Translations under genes and position numbers: made by a program
Notes under the pieces: model-generated
Told to the model about the DNA's origin: nothing
Databases searched by the model: none
The model's input: the letters and a program-made list of their open reading frames with translations, nothing else
In this document: positions 1 through 8,208 of the stretch, piece after piece
How positions within the stretch are numbered: the stretch's first letter is position 1
Layout of the letters: every line of letters starts with the position of its first letter
Assembly (NCBI RefSeq): GCF_001406815.1
Contig: NZ_CVRR01000037.1
Location: forward strand, 62,001 to 126,000
Direction: 5' to 3'
From: Roseburia faecis
GTDB lineage: Bacteria; Bacillota; Clostridia; Lachnospirales; Lachnospiraceae
DNA: 64,000 nucleotides

Positions 1-1483
1 CCGCCGCAAGATTCCGTATCCACGCCCGACGGCTTTCCGCGAGCTGTTCTTTGTTCAATCTCCACCGCCAGTTATAACCCACGGTAGACGGTGCATTCAT
101 TCTTGCCTCGTTCCCGAGCTTCAGCAAATCCTGCATCTGTATGACCGCGATGTCTGCAATACTTGCATATGCACACCGGATCAGTGCATCCGGGATTTCT
201 TCCTGACTGCTGATGTTGAGATATTCATACAGATAAGCCAGTTCATATTCTGTCTTGTCCCTGAAATATCCTACAATCGTATCATTGTCATGCGTTCCCG
301 CGTATACCACTGTGTGGCTTCCCGGATAATTATGTGGCAGATGTTCATTGGACGGATCTCCGTCAAATGCAAACATCAGAACTTTTGTGTCCAGCCACCC
401 TGTCTTTGCAAGGAGTTTTTTCACTCCCGGTATCAATGCCTTGCCGCCGTAATCATCGGCGATCACTGTTGTTCCATTCAAAACGGAATTCAAAGCGTCG
501 GTCAGTTTGCGCCCCGGTCCCTTCATCCACCGTCCGCCTGAAGCATCCGTGGCATCTTTCGGAACCATATAATTTTTGACGAACCCGATGAAATGATCCA
601 TCCGGATTACATCAAAGAGCTTTGTACTGATCTGCATTCTTCGTTTCCACCAGGAAAACCCATCCTCCTGCATGAGAGGCCAGTTATACAGTGGATTTCC
701 CCATACCTGACCTGTTTCGGAAAACTTATCCGGAATTGCAGCTGCCACATAAGCAGCTTCGCCATTCTCATCCAGTAAAAACTGTTCCGGATGCATCCAG
801 GTATCCACGCTGTCCTTTCCCACATAAAATGGTACATCTCCGATCAGCTGGATTCCTTTGCTGTTGGCATATTCCCTAAGTTTTCCCCACTGCTGGAAGA
901 ACTTATATTGGCAAAACACCCAAAACATGATGTTATTATACATCTCTTTTCGGCACTTTGCAAGCGCAACCGGTTGTTTTTTTTGAATATTTTCCGGCCA
1001 GCTCTGCCAGTTCTGGTTTCCATTGGATACTTTCAGTGCCATATACAGTCCATAATCTTCGACCCAGTCCCTGTTTTCTTCTACAAACTGCTGAAATTCC
1101 GGTTCGTGTTCGTCAAACCGACCAAATGCTTTCTGCAGAACCAGCGTCCTGTTTTCAAAGAGTGCTGCATAATCAATGGCAGATTTCTGTGTTCCCCAGT
1201 AATAGTTCCGGATTTCCTCCGGCGTCAGAAGCTTTTCTCTGGCAAGCTGATCCAGATCAATCAGATAAGGATTTCCGGCAAATGCCGACAAGCTCTGATA
1301 TGGGCTGTCCCCAAAACTTGTAGGTCCGACAGGAAGCACCTGCCAGTACTTTTGTTTCAGATCCACCAGCAGATCCACAAAATGGAATGCTGCATCACCC
1401 AGAGTGCCAATACCATACTCTGACGGTAGGCTTGATACTGCAAGAAGGATTCCGGAACCTCTTGCTACTTCTTGTCCTTCCAA
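1..1483 (-). CDS. malQ: 4-alpha-glucanotransferase MalQ (3' end cut by window edge)
   Basis: Amylomaltase of glycoside hydrolase family 77, which transfers maltodextrin segments between glucans in the cytoplasm. Reading from position 1483, the protein has the family N-terminus (GILLAVSSLPSEYGIG), PVGPTSFGDSPYQSLSAFAG, the nucleophile region RMDHFIGF, and VVYAGTHDNDTIVGYF. About 494 residues are visible, close to the usual 490-510, so only a few codons are missing at the left edge. The start is a TTG preceded by GGGGTGAAG; no ATG fits. The acid/base motif, normally AEDLG, reads ADDYG, a Glu-to-Asp change (seen in sequence). The gene is divergent from a LacI-family regulator, its likely controller (inference). 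Confidence 0.93.
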   Translation of the reverse strand, partial: MEGQEVARGSGILLAVSSLPSEYGIGTLGDAAFHFVDLLVDLKQKYWQVLPVGPTSFGDSPYQSLSAFAGNPYLIDLDQLAREKLLTPEEIRNYYWGTQKSAIDYAALFENRTLVLQKAFGRFDEHEPEFQQFVEENRDWVEDYGLYMALKVSNGNQNWQSWPENIQKKQPVALAKCRKEMYNNIMFWVFCQYKFFQQWGKLREYANSKGIQLIGDVPFYVGKDSVDTWMHPEQFLLDENGEAAYVAAAIPDKFSETGQVWGNPLYNWPLMQEDGFSWWKRRMQISTKLFDVIRMDHFIGFVKNYMVPKDATDASGGRWMKGPGRKLTDALNSVLNGTTVIADDYGGKALIPGVKKLLAKTGWLDTKVLMFAFDGDPSNEHLPHNYPGSHTVVYAGTHDNDTIVGYFRDKTEYELAYLYEYLNISSQEEIPDALIRCAYASIADIAVIQMQDLLKLGNEARMNAPSTVGYNWRWRLNKEQLAESRRAWIRNLAA

Positions 1484-1587
1484 GATTCTTCACCCCGTCT
1501 TTTAAATCACGAATTCTCCTTCGGATTATTGGAAAAACCATCTAAAAATCTTTTTGGATTGTTTCGTGTTTTTTCGTATCTGTCTTA

Positions 1588-1616
1588 ATTTTAGTTTCTC
1601 TACGTCATTTTGTCAA
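1588..1616 (-). promoter_or_regulatory. Sigma-A promoter of malQ
   Basis: On the minus strand TTGACA (1611-1616) and TAAAAT (1588-1593) are separated by exactly 17 bp, about 100 bp before the malQ TTG start. The rest of the 310-bp gap between malQ and the LacI gene is AT-rich. It holds the divergent promoter and a short TTTCGAAA dyad (1707-1714) that could be an operator, but I cannot assign it. Confidence 0.7.
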
Positions 1617-1731
1617 CGATTTTGCGTTTTCGGACACCATTTTCCCCACTTTTCACGTATTTTATATTGTGTTTTTGTACATATTCACAACACTATTGCT
1701 CTGTTTTTTCGAAACTTTTTTTGAGAAAGAA

Positions 1732-1760
1732 TTGCACAGTTTCCCAAACTGATTTATAAT
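1732..1760 (+). promoter_or_regulatory. Sigma-A promoter of the LacI-family gene
   Basis: TTGCAC (1732-1737) and a perfect TATAAT (1755-1760) with a 17-bp spacer lie 34 bp before the LacI start codon. The TTTCGAAA dyad at 1707-1714 sits just upstream of the -35. Confidence 0.75.
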
Positions 1761-1793
1761 CATTTAAACATAAGGAATCACAGGAGAAAATAT

Positions 1794-2795
1794 ATGGCTA
1801 CAATCAAAGATATTGCCAATCGTCTTGGAGTTTCTGTAAGCACAGTCTCCAAAGGTTTAAACGGCGCAAGTGACATAAGTGATGAGCTGCGGCAGATGGT
1901 TCTCGATACCGCTGTGGAGATGGGATACAGCACCAAGCGTTCCAAGAAAGTGGAAAACCGCAAGCTTTGCATTTTCATAGAAAACATGAATTACGAAACA
2001 ATTGATGAATTCGGATATGACATAGTTCTCGGTTTCAAACAGAATGCGTTCCGCCGCAAATGGGATGTTGATATTCTCCCCATCACCCCGGCATTTCAGG
2101 AAGAGGAAAAATACGATACCTTTCTGTTGAAAAACGGCTATTGCGGAGCCTTTCTGATGGGTCTTGCATTGCATGATTCCTGGATCAAGCAGCTGGAAAA
2201 CACTACCATGCCAACTGTGCTTTTTGACAATTTCATCTCTGGAAATCCAAATGTCTGCTATCTTGGAACCGACAGCTACGAAGGCATCACCATGGCAGTA
2301 AATCATCTGGTTAATCTCGGGCATAAAAACATTGCATTCTTAAACGGTTCCTTATACTCACTGGTTTCTGACCAGCGGCAGGAGGCCTTTGAAAGTGCTA
2401 TGGCTGCTGCCTCACTTCCTGTACAGAAGGATCTGACAGCTTACGGCTACTATGTATCCGACAGTGCCAAATATCATGTTCCCGGATTTCTTTCCGCCGG
2501 TGCCACTGCCGTGGTCTGCGGCAATGACCTGATTGCCAAAGGTGTCATTGACGAATGTACGAAGCGCGGATTCCGCGTGCCGGAAGACGTCAGTGTTGTT
2601 GGTTTTGACGACATATCCATTGCTGCCACTTTTGACCCGCCGCTTACCACAATCCGTCAGGAACGCAACGAGCTTGGCCGTTGTGCTTACGATATTTTAA
2701 ATTCCCTGATCCATCACATTCCGATCAGCAAAACGCTGCTGCGTCCTAAGCTGATCGAGCGTGAATCTACTGCGCGCTGTGCGCACCGCGACTGA
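1794..2795 (+). CDS. LacI-family transcriptional regulator
   Basis: A 333-residue repressor-type regulator. Residues 1-25 (MATIKDIANRLGVSVSTVSK) form the LacI helix-turn-helix and the following hinge reads SDISDELRQMVLDTAVEMGY. Residues from about 60 to 325 form a periplasmic-binding-protein-like sensor domain, including the usual AVVCGNDLIAKGVIDE and VSVVGFDDISIA segments. AGGAG precedes the ATG by 8 bp. It is divergent from malQ, so it probably senses a sugar and controls malto-oligosaccharide use. The ligand cannot be read from sequence. Confidence 0.92.
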   Translation: MATIKDIANRLGVSVSTVSKGLNGASDISDELRQMVLDTAVEMGYSTKRSKKVENRKLCIFIENMNYETIDEFGYDIVLGFKQNAFRRKWDVDILPITPAFQEEEKYDTFLLKNGYCGAFLMGLALHDSWIKQLENTTMPTVLFDNFISGNPNVCYLGTDSYEGITMAVNHLVNLGHKNIAFLNGSLYSLVSDQRQEAFESAMAAASLPVQKDLTAYGYYVSDSAKYHVPGFLSAGATAVVCGNDLIAKGVIDECTKRGFRVPEDVSVVGFDDISIAATFDPPLTTIRQERNELGRCAYDILNSLIHHIPISKTLLRPKLIERESTARCAHRD

Positions 2796-2895
2796 CAATA
2801 TTTTATTATATTATCCGCATAATTGCTTATGCTTTATGCGCATTCTTTTTAAGATTTTCCAACAATACCTTATTTCATTTTTTAATAATCTGCAC

Positions 2896-2923
2896 AAAAA
2901 AAGACCGACACAATGTCGGTCTT
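2896..2923 (-). terminator. Intrinsic terminator of tRNA-Tyr
   Basis: The 10-bp perfect stem AAGACCGACA / TGTCGGTCTT (2901-2910 and 2914-2923) with a 3-nt loop is followed on the minus strand by a T-run, just downstream of the tRNA. Confidence 0.85.
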
Positions 2924-2930
2924 AAAAGAA

Positions 2931-3012
2931 TGGGCAGAGGTGGATTCGAACCACCGAAGCAATTTGCAGCAGATTTACAGTCTGTCCCCTTTGGCCACTC
3001 GGGAATCTGCCC
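2931..3012 (-). tRNA. tRNA-Tyr (anticodon GUA)
   Basis: An 82-nt gene on the minus strand with acceptor stem GGGCAGA/TCTGCCC, discriminator A, T-arm GGTGGTTCGAATCCACC and a long class II variable arm. The anticodon loop is CTGTAAA, with GTA at plus-strand 2976-2978. No CCA is encoded. The class II arm and GUA anticodon match bacterial tyrosine tRNA. Confidence 0.96.
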
Positions 3013-3093
3013 ATTTCCATCAGAATGCGAAGCACTCTGACAATTTGGAATTATAGCATAATTTTTATTCTGTGACAAGTCTTTTTTCTTTTA

Positions 3094-4575
3094 TTATTTA
3101 TCCAGTGCCACCGGATCCCAGCCGTAATCTTTGTAATATTGGATGTCTAGATGATTCTGCTTTACATAATCACGAAGCATTTTTATACGAATTTTTTTAT
3201 GTGCCTCCGCGGTATCCATCAGTTTCTGCGGATCTACCTGATATCCTTCGCAGAATTCACGAATACTTGTGCCATAGTAAGATCCGTCCCCTGCCACTTC
3301 TTTATCCTTAAAAATATAACTGCCATTTCCATACGAAACAAAATGTAACCGTGCAGGCATTTCACTTCCACTGTCACTCATCAGCGTATTTCCGTTCCGG
3401 TAGTATGTTTCCCACCAGAAATTCCCAAAAATAAACAGATCATTTCCGGTTCTGACTGTTTTCACAATGACCGGCTCCGGCACATAAATATAAATTCCAC
3501 CGTTTTCCAGATATTCATACTCGTTTCTGTTTTTAATCATGTAATCACAGACAAGTTTCATAATTTCATCGTCTCCCTGATAAGCAAATTCCGGCAGTCC
3601 TGTATGCTGCGTATTCTCTTCCGTCGCAGTTTCCGTCTGTATCTCATCAGAATACGTCTGTACCAAAAGCTTTTCCTTCGAAATTTTCTCCGTGTCATCC
3701 GCCGGGCAGGAATACAGTTCATAATCATCTCCACCGATAATAACTAAAGCACTGCGGTACTGTCTGCCAGCCCTATCCGTCCATACAATACACTGCTGAC
3801 TGTAAACGCCCGTTTCTTTCCCATCTTTACCGGAATTTATCAGACTGTTCCAGTAGTCCCCGTCTGCCATACCAGAAAATGTGTCCAGGGAATTTTCTGC
3901 GGAAAACGTTTTCCACTCCCGGTAAACCAGTTCCAGTTTTCGAACATCCTCCGTCACGGAAAGCGCGGATGATACATCAGTCTTTTTAAGATCATACACA
4001 TACATCTGCGTTGGCTGCTGTTCCTTTTTCTCATTAAAAATATATATCGTGTCTTTCTGCAGCAGCGCACGGGTATGGATACTGTCGGTATTAAAATAAT
4101 TGCAGTCCATTGCCTGCAGATCCAGTGCCGCCAGAAGCTTTTTTTCCTGCCGTTCATATACTATCAGTGCGCGTTCATTGGCAAATACCACATATTTTTC
4201 AGAACATCCTGCCAGTTCCGGTGCATACACTTCATTTTTCAGCTTCAATCCTTCGTCTGCCGTTTTCTTCTGCTGTACCGGAAGTCCGCAAAATTCCCGG
4301 ATAGAATCCAATAATGCACCATCCGTTGCGGCATTGACACCTACGCCGGTCAACAGGCAGACTGCAATCACACAGGTTCCGGCCAATGCCGCTGCAAATG
4401 TTTTCCGGCCATGTGGCTGCCACCCGAATCGTATGACCTGCTTCCGCTTCTGTCCTCTTCCTGAAATTGTACTCTGAAGCCGGTTCCACATCTGCTCTTT
4501 CCGTTCCTGATCCGGTGACGTCTGATCAATCGTATATTTGAAAATTTCTTCCCATTTTTCAGGATCACTCATCAT
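3094..4575 (-). CDS. Putative membrane-anchored anti-sigma factor
   Basis: A 493-residue protein starting one base after the stop of an ECF sigma gene, which is the classical sigma/anti-sigma arrangement. Residues 1-60 are polar and cytoplasmic, with the short helix EKWEEIFKYTIDQTSPD at the start. A single transmembrane helix (about 61-82, AALAGTCVIAVCLLTGVGV) follows, then about 400 extracytoplasmic residues. These include stretches such as KYVVFANERALIVYERQEKKLLAALDL, which look like beta-propeller blades. GGAGGG precedes the ATG. The role as an anti-sigma factor is inferred from position and topology; I do not recognise the sensor domain. Confidence 0.7.
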   Translation of the reverse strand: MMSDPEKWEEIFKYTIDQTSPDQERKEQMWNRLQSTISGRGQKRKQVIRFGWQPHGRKTFAAALAGTCVIAVCLLTGVGVNAATDGALLDSIREFCGLPVQQKKTADEGLKLKNEVYAPELAGCSEKYVVFANERALIVYERQEKKLLAALDLQAMDCNYFNTDSIHTRALLQKDTIYIFNEKKEQQPTQMYVYDLKKTDVSSALSVTEDVRKLELVYREWKTFSAENSLDTFSGMADGDYWNSLINSGKDGKETGVYSQQCIVWTDRAGRQYRSALVIIGGDDYELYSCPADDTEKISKEKLLVQTYSDEIQTETATEENTQHTGLPEFAYQGDDEIMKLVCDYMIKNRNEYEYLENGGIYIYVPEPVIVKTVRTGNDLFIFGNFWWETYYRNGNTLMSDSGSEMPARLHFVSYGNGSYIFKDKEVAGDGSYYGTSIREFCEGYQVDPQKLMDTAEAHKKIRIKMLRDYVKQNHLDIQYYKDYGWDPVALDK

Positions 4576-4576
4576 T

Positions 4577-5104
4577 TTATTTTCCCTCCCTTTCCCAATT
4601 TTGTGGAATCTCCCCTGCTTTTTTGAGCTCTTCTTTCAATTTCCTGCGTCCTGCAGCAAGCTGCGTCTGCAATGTACTTTCTTTTCGTTTCAGAATCGCA
4701 GTCAGTTCCCGTATGGAATAGCCTTCATAATAATACAGATACAGCAGAATCCGGTATTTTGGTTCCAGCGACTCCAGTGCCAGCCACACAACATTTTCCA
4801 TATGGTTTTCCGATGCAATACCCGGTTCCGGCATCTCTTCGAGTGTACCGCAATGTTTCCGCTCATAACTTTTTAGTACATCTTTGCACTGATTTTTCGT
4901 TGCGGTCAGAATCCATGCCGTTTCATGATCTGTGTCCCGGAAACTTATTTTTTTCTCCCAGACTTTCAGAAATACCATCTGTACCATGTCTTCAGCATCA
5001 CTTTGGCTGCCCAGCATAACCAGCGCCAGTCTATAAACACGATTCACCTGTCGGTTATATAATGCCTGAAAATCTTCCATTGGAGTGTCATTTGTTTTTT
5101 TCAT
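4577..5104 (-). CDS. ECF-type RNA polymerase sigma factor
   Basis: A 175-residue sigma-70 family member with only regions 2 and 4. Region 2 covers about 10-75 (LYNRQVNRVYRLALVMLG, DAEDMVQMVFLKVWE). Region 4 covers about 115-165 (LEPKYRILLYLYYYEGYSIRE followed by an AILKRKESTLQTQLAAGR helix-turn-helix). I chose the internal ATG at 5104 because AGGAGGG lies 5 bp upstream; an in-frame ATG 11 codons earlier has no such site. It is cotranscribed with the membrane anti-sigma candidate downstream and is probably released by an envelope signal. Confidence 0.9.
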   Translation of the reverse strand: MKKTNDTPMEDFQALYNRQVNRVYRLALVMLGSQSDAEDMVQMVFLKVWEKKISFRDTDHETAWILTATKNQCKDVLKSYERKHCGTLEEMPEPGIASENHMENVVWLALESLEPKYRILLYLYYYEGYSIRELTAILKRKESTLQTQLAAGRRKLKEELKKAGEIPQNWEREGK

Positions 5105-5127
5105 GCCTGCCCTCCTGTTTCCAACTA

Positions 5128-5163
5128 TTATATACACGATTCATCATGGGGAAATATCTTTCA
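5128..5163 (-). promoter_or_regulatory. Possible autoregulatory ECF-type promoter
   Basis: Upstream of the sigma gene the minus strand carries TGAAAG (5158-5163) and CGTGTATATAA (5129-5139), which resemble ECF -35 (TGAAAC) and -10 (CGT) elements, but the spacing is 19 bp, longer than usual. The TATAAT inside could instead be a sigma-A -10 box with a poor -35. Confidence 0.3.
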
Positions 5164-5190
5164 GAATAAAATTTTTGAATAATTTCAGAT

Positions 5191-5358
5191 AATAAAAAAG
5201 ACAGCTTCGAACGCTGCCTTTTAGGAGAAGGTATTTTTACTATGGGGTATAGCAAAAACTATATATAATGTATTGGGGGGTTTTTACGGTTATTATAATA
5301 GCATGAACCCCTGCGAAAGTGTGCACAAACCTCACAAAAAGTATGACTCGTTTTTGGT
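5191..5358 (+). repeat. Peptide-encoding tandem repeat, copy 1 (diverged)
   Basis: First of three direct repeats between the sigma gene and gdhA. It starts with AATAAAAAAGACAGC, a hairpin, then AGGAGAAGG and an ATGGGGTATAGC start as in copies 2 and 3. It is close to them for about 100 bp and then more diverged, still sharing AGTGTGCACAAA. The start-to-start distance to copy 2 is 190 bp, against 330 bp between copies 2 and 3. Confidence 0.8.
5242..5268 (+). pseudogene. Copy 1 small peptide ORF, truncated by a 2-bp insertion
   Basis: The ORF begins MGYSKNYI as in the other copies, but two extra bases (ATATATAA instead of ATATAA) put a TAA after codon 8. The remainder, MYWGVFTVIII, continues in another frame. 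The Shine-Dalgarno AGGAGAAGG is intact. Whether any copy is expressed is not known. Confidence 0.45.
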
Positions 5359-5384
5359 TATTTTGTATAAGTGAAAACAAAATA

Positions 5385-5413
5385 AAAAAGACAGCTTCGA
5401 ACGCTGTCTTTTT
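5385..5413. terminator. Repeat-associated bidirectional hairpin (copy 2)
   Basis: AAAAAGACAGC and GCTGTCTTTTT flank a 7-nt TTCGAAC loop, making an 11-bp stem with T-tracts on either strand. It lies 1 bp before the AGGAGAAGG of the small ORF. Equivalent hairpins with one mismatch are at 5195-5223 (copy 1) and 5715-5743 (copy 3). On the plus strand it would act as a leader attenuator; on the minus strand it could end an antisense RNA. Confidence 0.65.
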
Positions 5414-5432
5414 AGGAGAAGGTATTTTTACT

Positions 5433-5507
5433 ATGGGGTATAGCAAAAACTATATAATGTATTGGGGGGTTTTTACGGTTATTATAATACCATGGACGGC
5501 CGGATAA
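5433..5507 (+). CDS. Putative 24-residue hydrophobic peptide (copy 2)
   Basis: ATG lies 10 bp after AGGAGAAGG. The product starts MGYSKNYIMYWGVF and continues with a hydrophobic TVIIIPWTAG end, enough for a short membrane-spanning segment. Copy 3 encodes the identical peptide, with a single synonymous Thr codon change (ACG/ACA). I do not recognise the family. Small size, hydrophobicity, repetition and a hairpin before the ribosome site resemble type I toxin loci, but no function is shown. A candidate plus-strand promoter ATGACT-N17-TATAAG lies upstream of the hairpin at about 5343-5371. It could also be non-coding. Confidence 0.4.
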   Translation: MGYSKNYIMYWGVFTVIIIPWTAG

Positions 5508-5710
5508 GTGTGCACAAAGTCGAAAAAAGTTCCTGCGTTTTTCTGGTCAGTTCTACGGTACTATATTCCCAGTTTTAAGAAAAAATACGAAAAATTGCAC
5601 AAACGCGCAACCGTTTATTCCTGTTTTTTGCACATGTGTTTCCTGTGGGTTATTTTCATACCCAATTTGCATCCTTTCCCGAATGTGGTCGTACACGATG
5701 CACTTTATAA

Positions 5711-5966
5711 AATAAAAAAGACAGCTTCGAACGCTGCCTTTTTAGGAGAAGGTATTTTTACTATGGGGTATAGCAAAAACTATATAATGTATTGGGGGGT
5801 TTTTACAGTTATTATAATACCATGGACGGCCGGATAAGTGTGCACAAAGTCGAAAAAAGTTCCTGCGTTTTTCTGGTCAGTTCTACGGTACTATATTCCT
5901 AGTTTTGAGAAAAAATACGAAAAATTGCACAAACGCGCAACCGTTTATTCTCATTTTTTGCACATC
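5711..5966 (+). repeat. Peptide-encoding tandem repeat, copy 3
   Basis: Near-identical to 5381-5636, at a period of exactly 330 bp. The similarity ends at TTTTTTGCACAT; after that the sequence leads into the gdhA terminator. The frame after the 24-codon ORF stays open from a GTG directly following the TAA in both copies (VCTKSKKVPAFFW...). It carries non-synonymous differences and has no Shine-Dalgarno of its own that I can see. Confidence 0.9.
5763..5837 (+). CDS. Putative 24-residue hydrophobic peptide (copy 3)
   Basis: Same peptide as at 5433-5507, with AGGAGAAGG 10 bp upstream and the hairpin before it. The only nucleotide change inside the ORF is the synonymous ACG to ACA. That is compatible with selection on the peptide, but the surrounding DNA is nearly as conserved, so it proves little. 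Function unknown. Confidence 0.4.
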   Translation: MGYSKNYIMYWGVFTVIIIPWTAG

Positions 5967-5996
5967 TACTTCTTTATAATTAGTTTTACATGTATA

Positions 5997-6035
5997 AAAG
6001 AAAAGTCCCATAAACGCATCGTTTACAGGACTTTT
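5997..6035 (-). terminator. Intrinsic terminator of gdhA
   Basis: On the minus strand AAAAGTCC-TG-TAAACG, loop ATG, CGTTTA-TG-GGACTTTT forms a long hairpin (6001-6035) followed by CTTTTAT. It begins 24 bp after the gdhA stop codon. Confidence 0.85.
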
Positions 6036-6058
6036 CCTTTTTATTTGGAAATATACAA

Positions 6059-7429
<1,371 letters not shown>

Positions 7430-7522
7430 TTAATATTAATTTTTAACGTCCGGAACCAGTAAAATCCCGAATCGTCATGTTCTGATCATAATCTGTTGCC
7501 TGTTTCTACAACAACCTTTTTT

Positions 7523-7551
7523 ATTGTAACGAAAAATGCAGGATTTTGCAA
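7523..7551 (-). promoter_or_regulatory. Sigma-A promoter of gdhA
   Basis: Minus strand TTGCAA (7546-7551), 17-bp spacer, TACAAT (7523-7528), giving a leader of about 100 nt before the gdhA ATG. Confidence 0.75.
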
Positions 7552-7616
7552 TAGAAAATTCTTTATTATTGTAATTTTCTACCACTACGGCGTAATAAAG
7601 CGACTTTTTGAGTATA

Positions 7617-7662
7617 AAATGAAACAGGGCGATTCAAAACTTGCATTCTGAACCGCCCTGTT
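7617..7662 (-). terminator. Terminator of the fatty acid synthesis operon
   Basis: AACAGGGCG(G/A)TTCA arms (7649-7662 and 7623-7636) form a 14-bp stem with one mismatch around a 12-nt loop. The stem is followed on the minus strand by TTTCATTTTA, 23 bp after the fabT stop. Confidence 0.8.
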
Positions 7663-7685
7663 ATAACACTAAATAAGTATATATT

Positions 7686-8180
7686 TTATTTATCCCTGCT
7701 TATTTTCGACCAGTCAACAAATTCAGATTCCTCGTCCGTATCATAGTAGGTCAGTTTAAAGTAATCCACCAGTTTTGCCAGGGCAAAGACAAGTATCTCT
7801 TTTTCAGAATCGTTCATCTCATCCGCAACATTTTTAATCATCTGGCGGTGAAACTGTTCGTGATGATAATAGGCAGCTTTCCCTTTATCTGTCAGGCGCA
7901 GCTTTATTACTCTTTTATCCCGCGTACTCCGTTCCCGGACAACATATCCTTTCTCACACAAGGCATCCATTGCTTTCGTGAGTGTGCCTGTTGTAACGGA
8001 CATCAGTTTTGCAACGGTTTTCATATTTCGCGGCTCATCAATTCCCACTGCCTCAATAATATGCATATCATTATAACTAATGTCTTTAAACTCTTCTGTG
8101 ATCAGGCTTTTCGCCTCAATTTCCAAAATATCCTTGAATAATTTTACAAGAAGATCATTTAAGGTCTCTTCCAGCGTCAT
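7686..8180 (-). CDS. fabT: MarR-family regulator of fatty acid synthesis, FabT-type
   Basis: A 164-residue winged-helix regulator. The MarR core includes DMHIIEAVG, the recognition helix region MSVTTGTLTKAMDALCEKGYV and the wing RERSTRDKRVIKLRLTDKG. I placed the start at 8180, because AAGGAG sits 6 bp upstream; earlier in-frame starts lack one. It is the last gene of the fab operon. FabT homologues bind TTTGA-N3-TCAAA-like palindromes at fab promoters, usually with acyl-ACP as corepressor (established for streptococci). Such palindromes are found at the acpP promoter here and at one distant gene. Confidence 0.88.
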   Translation of the reverse strand: MTLEETLNDLLVKLFKDILEIEAKSLITEEFKDISYNDMHIIEAVGIDEPRNMKTVAKLMSVTTGTLTKAMDALCEKGYVVRERSTRDKRVIKLRLTDKGKAAYYHHEQFHRQMIKNVADEMNDSEKEILVFALAKLVDYFKLTYYDTDEESEFVDWSKISRDK

Positions 8181-8208
8181 GTTAAACTCCTTCATGATCT
8201 GGTGTGAC

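Larger units (their letters stand above)
5381..5636 (+). repeat. Peptide-encoding tandem repeat, copy 2
   Basis: A 256-bp stretch almost identical to 5711-5966, exactly 330 bp downstream. In order: a perfect hairpin with flanking A- and T-runs, AGGAGAAGG, a 24-codon hydrophobic ORF, then about 130 bp of conserved DNA ending in TTTTTTGCACAT. The four or five differences I see between copies 2 and 3 lie in the hairpin, one Thr codon and the downstream part. Confidence 0.9.

Noticed and set aside
791-1423. 210-codon plus-strand ORF
   Set aside because: Antisense shadow of malQ; no ribosome site or family signature.
1707-1714. TTTCGAAA as LacI-family operator
   Set aside because: An 8-bp dyad is too short and AT-rich to assign without other sites for comparison; mentioned only in the promoter note.
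2817-2850. Terminator of the LacI-family gene (GCATAA/TTATGC then CATTCTTTTT)
   Set aside because: Six-bp AT-rich stem with the T-run displaced; too weak to list as a feature.
2875-3078. 67-codon ORF on the minus strand over the tRNA-Tyr region
   Set aside because: It reads through the tRNA gene and its terminator; no protein features.
5508-5710. Open frame after the copy 2 peptide (GTG start, VCTKSKKVPAFFW), continuing into copy 3
   Set aside because: No Shine-Dalgarno of its own, non-synonymous differences between copies, and it depends on readthrough of the hairpin region; treated as repeat DNA.
5191-5966. CRISPR array
   Set aside because: The units are 190 and 330 bp apart with long conserved stretches, not 25-40 bp repeats with uniform spacers, and there are no cas genes.
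5191-5966. Insertion sequence or MITE
   Set aside because: No transposase, no terminal inverted repeats or target duplications that I can see; copies are direct repeats.
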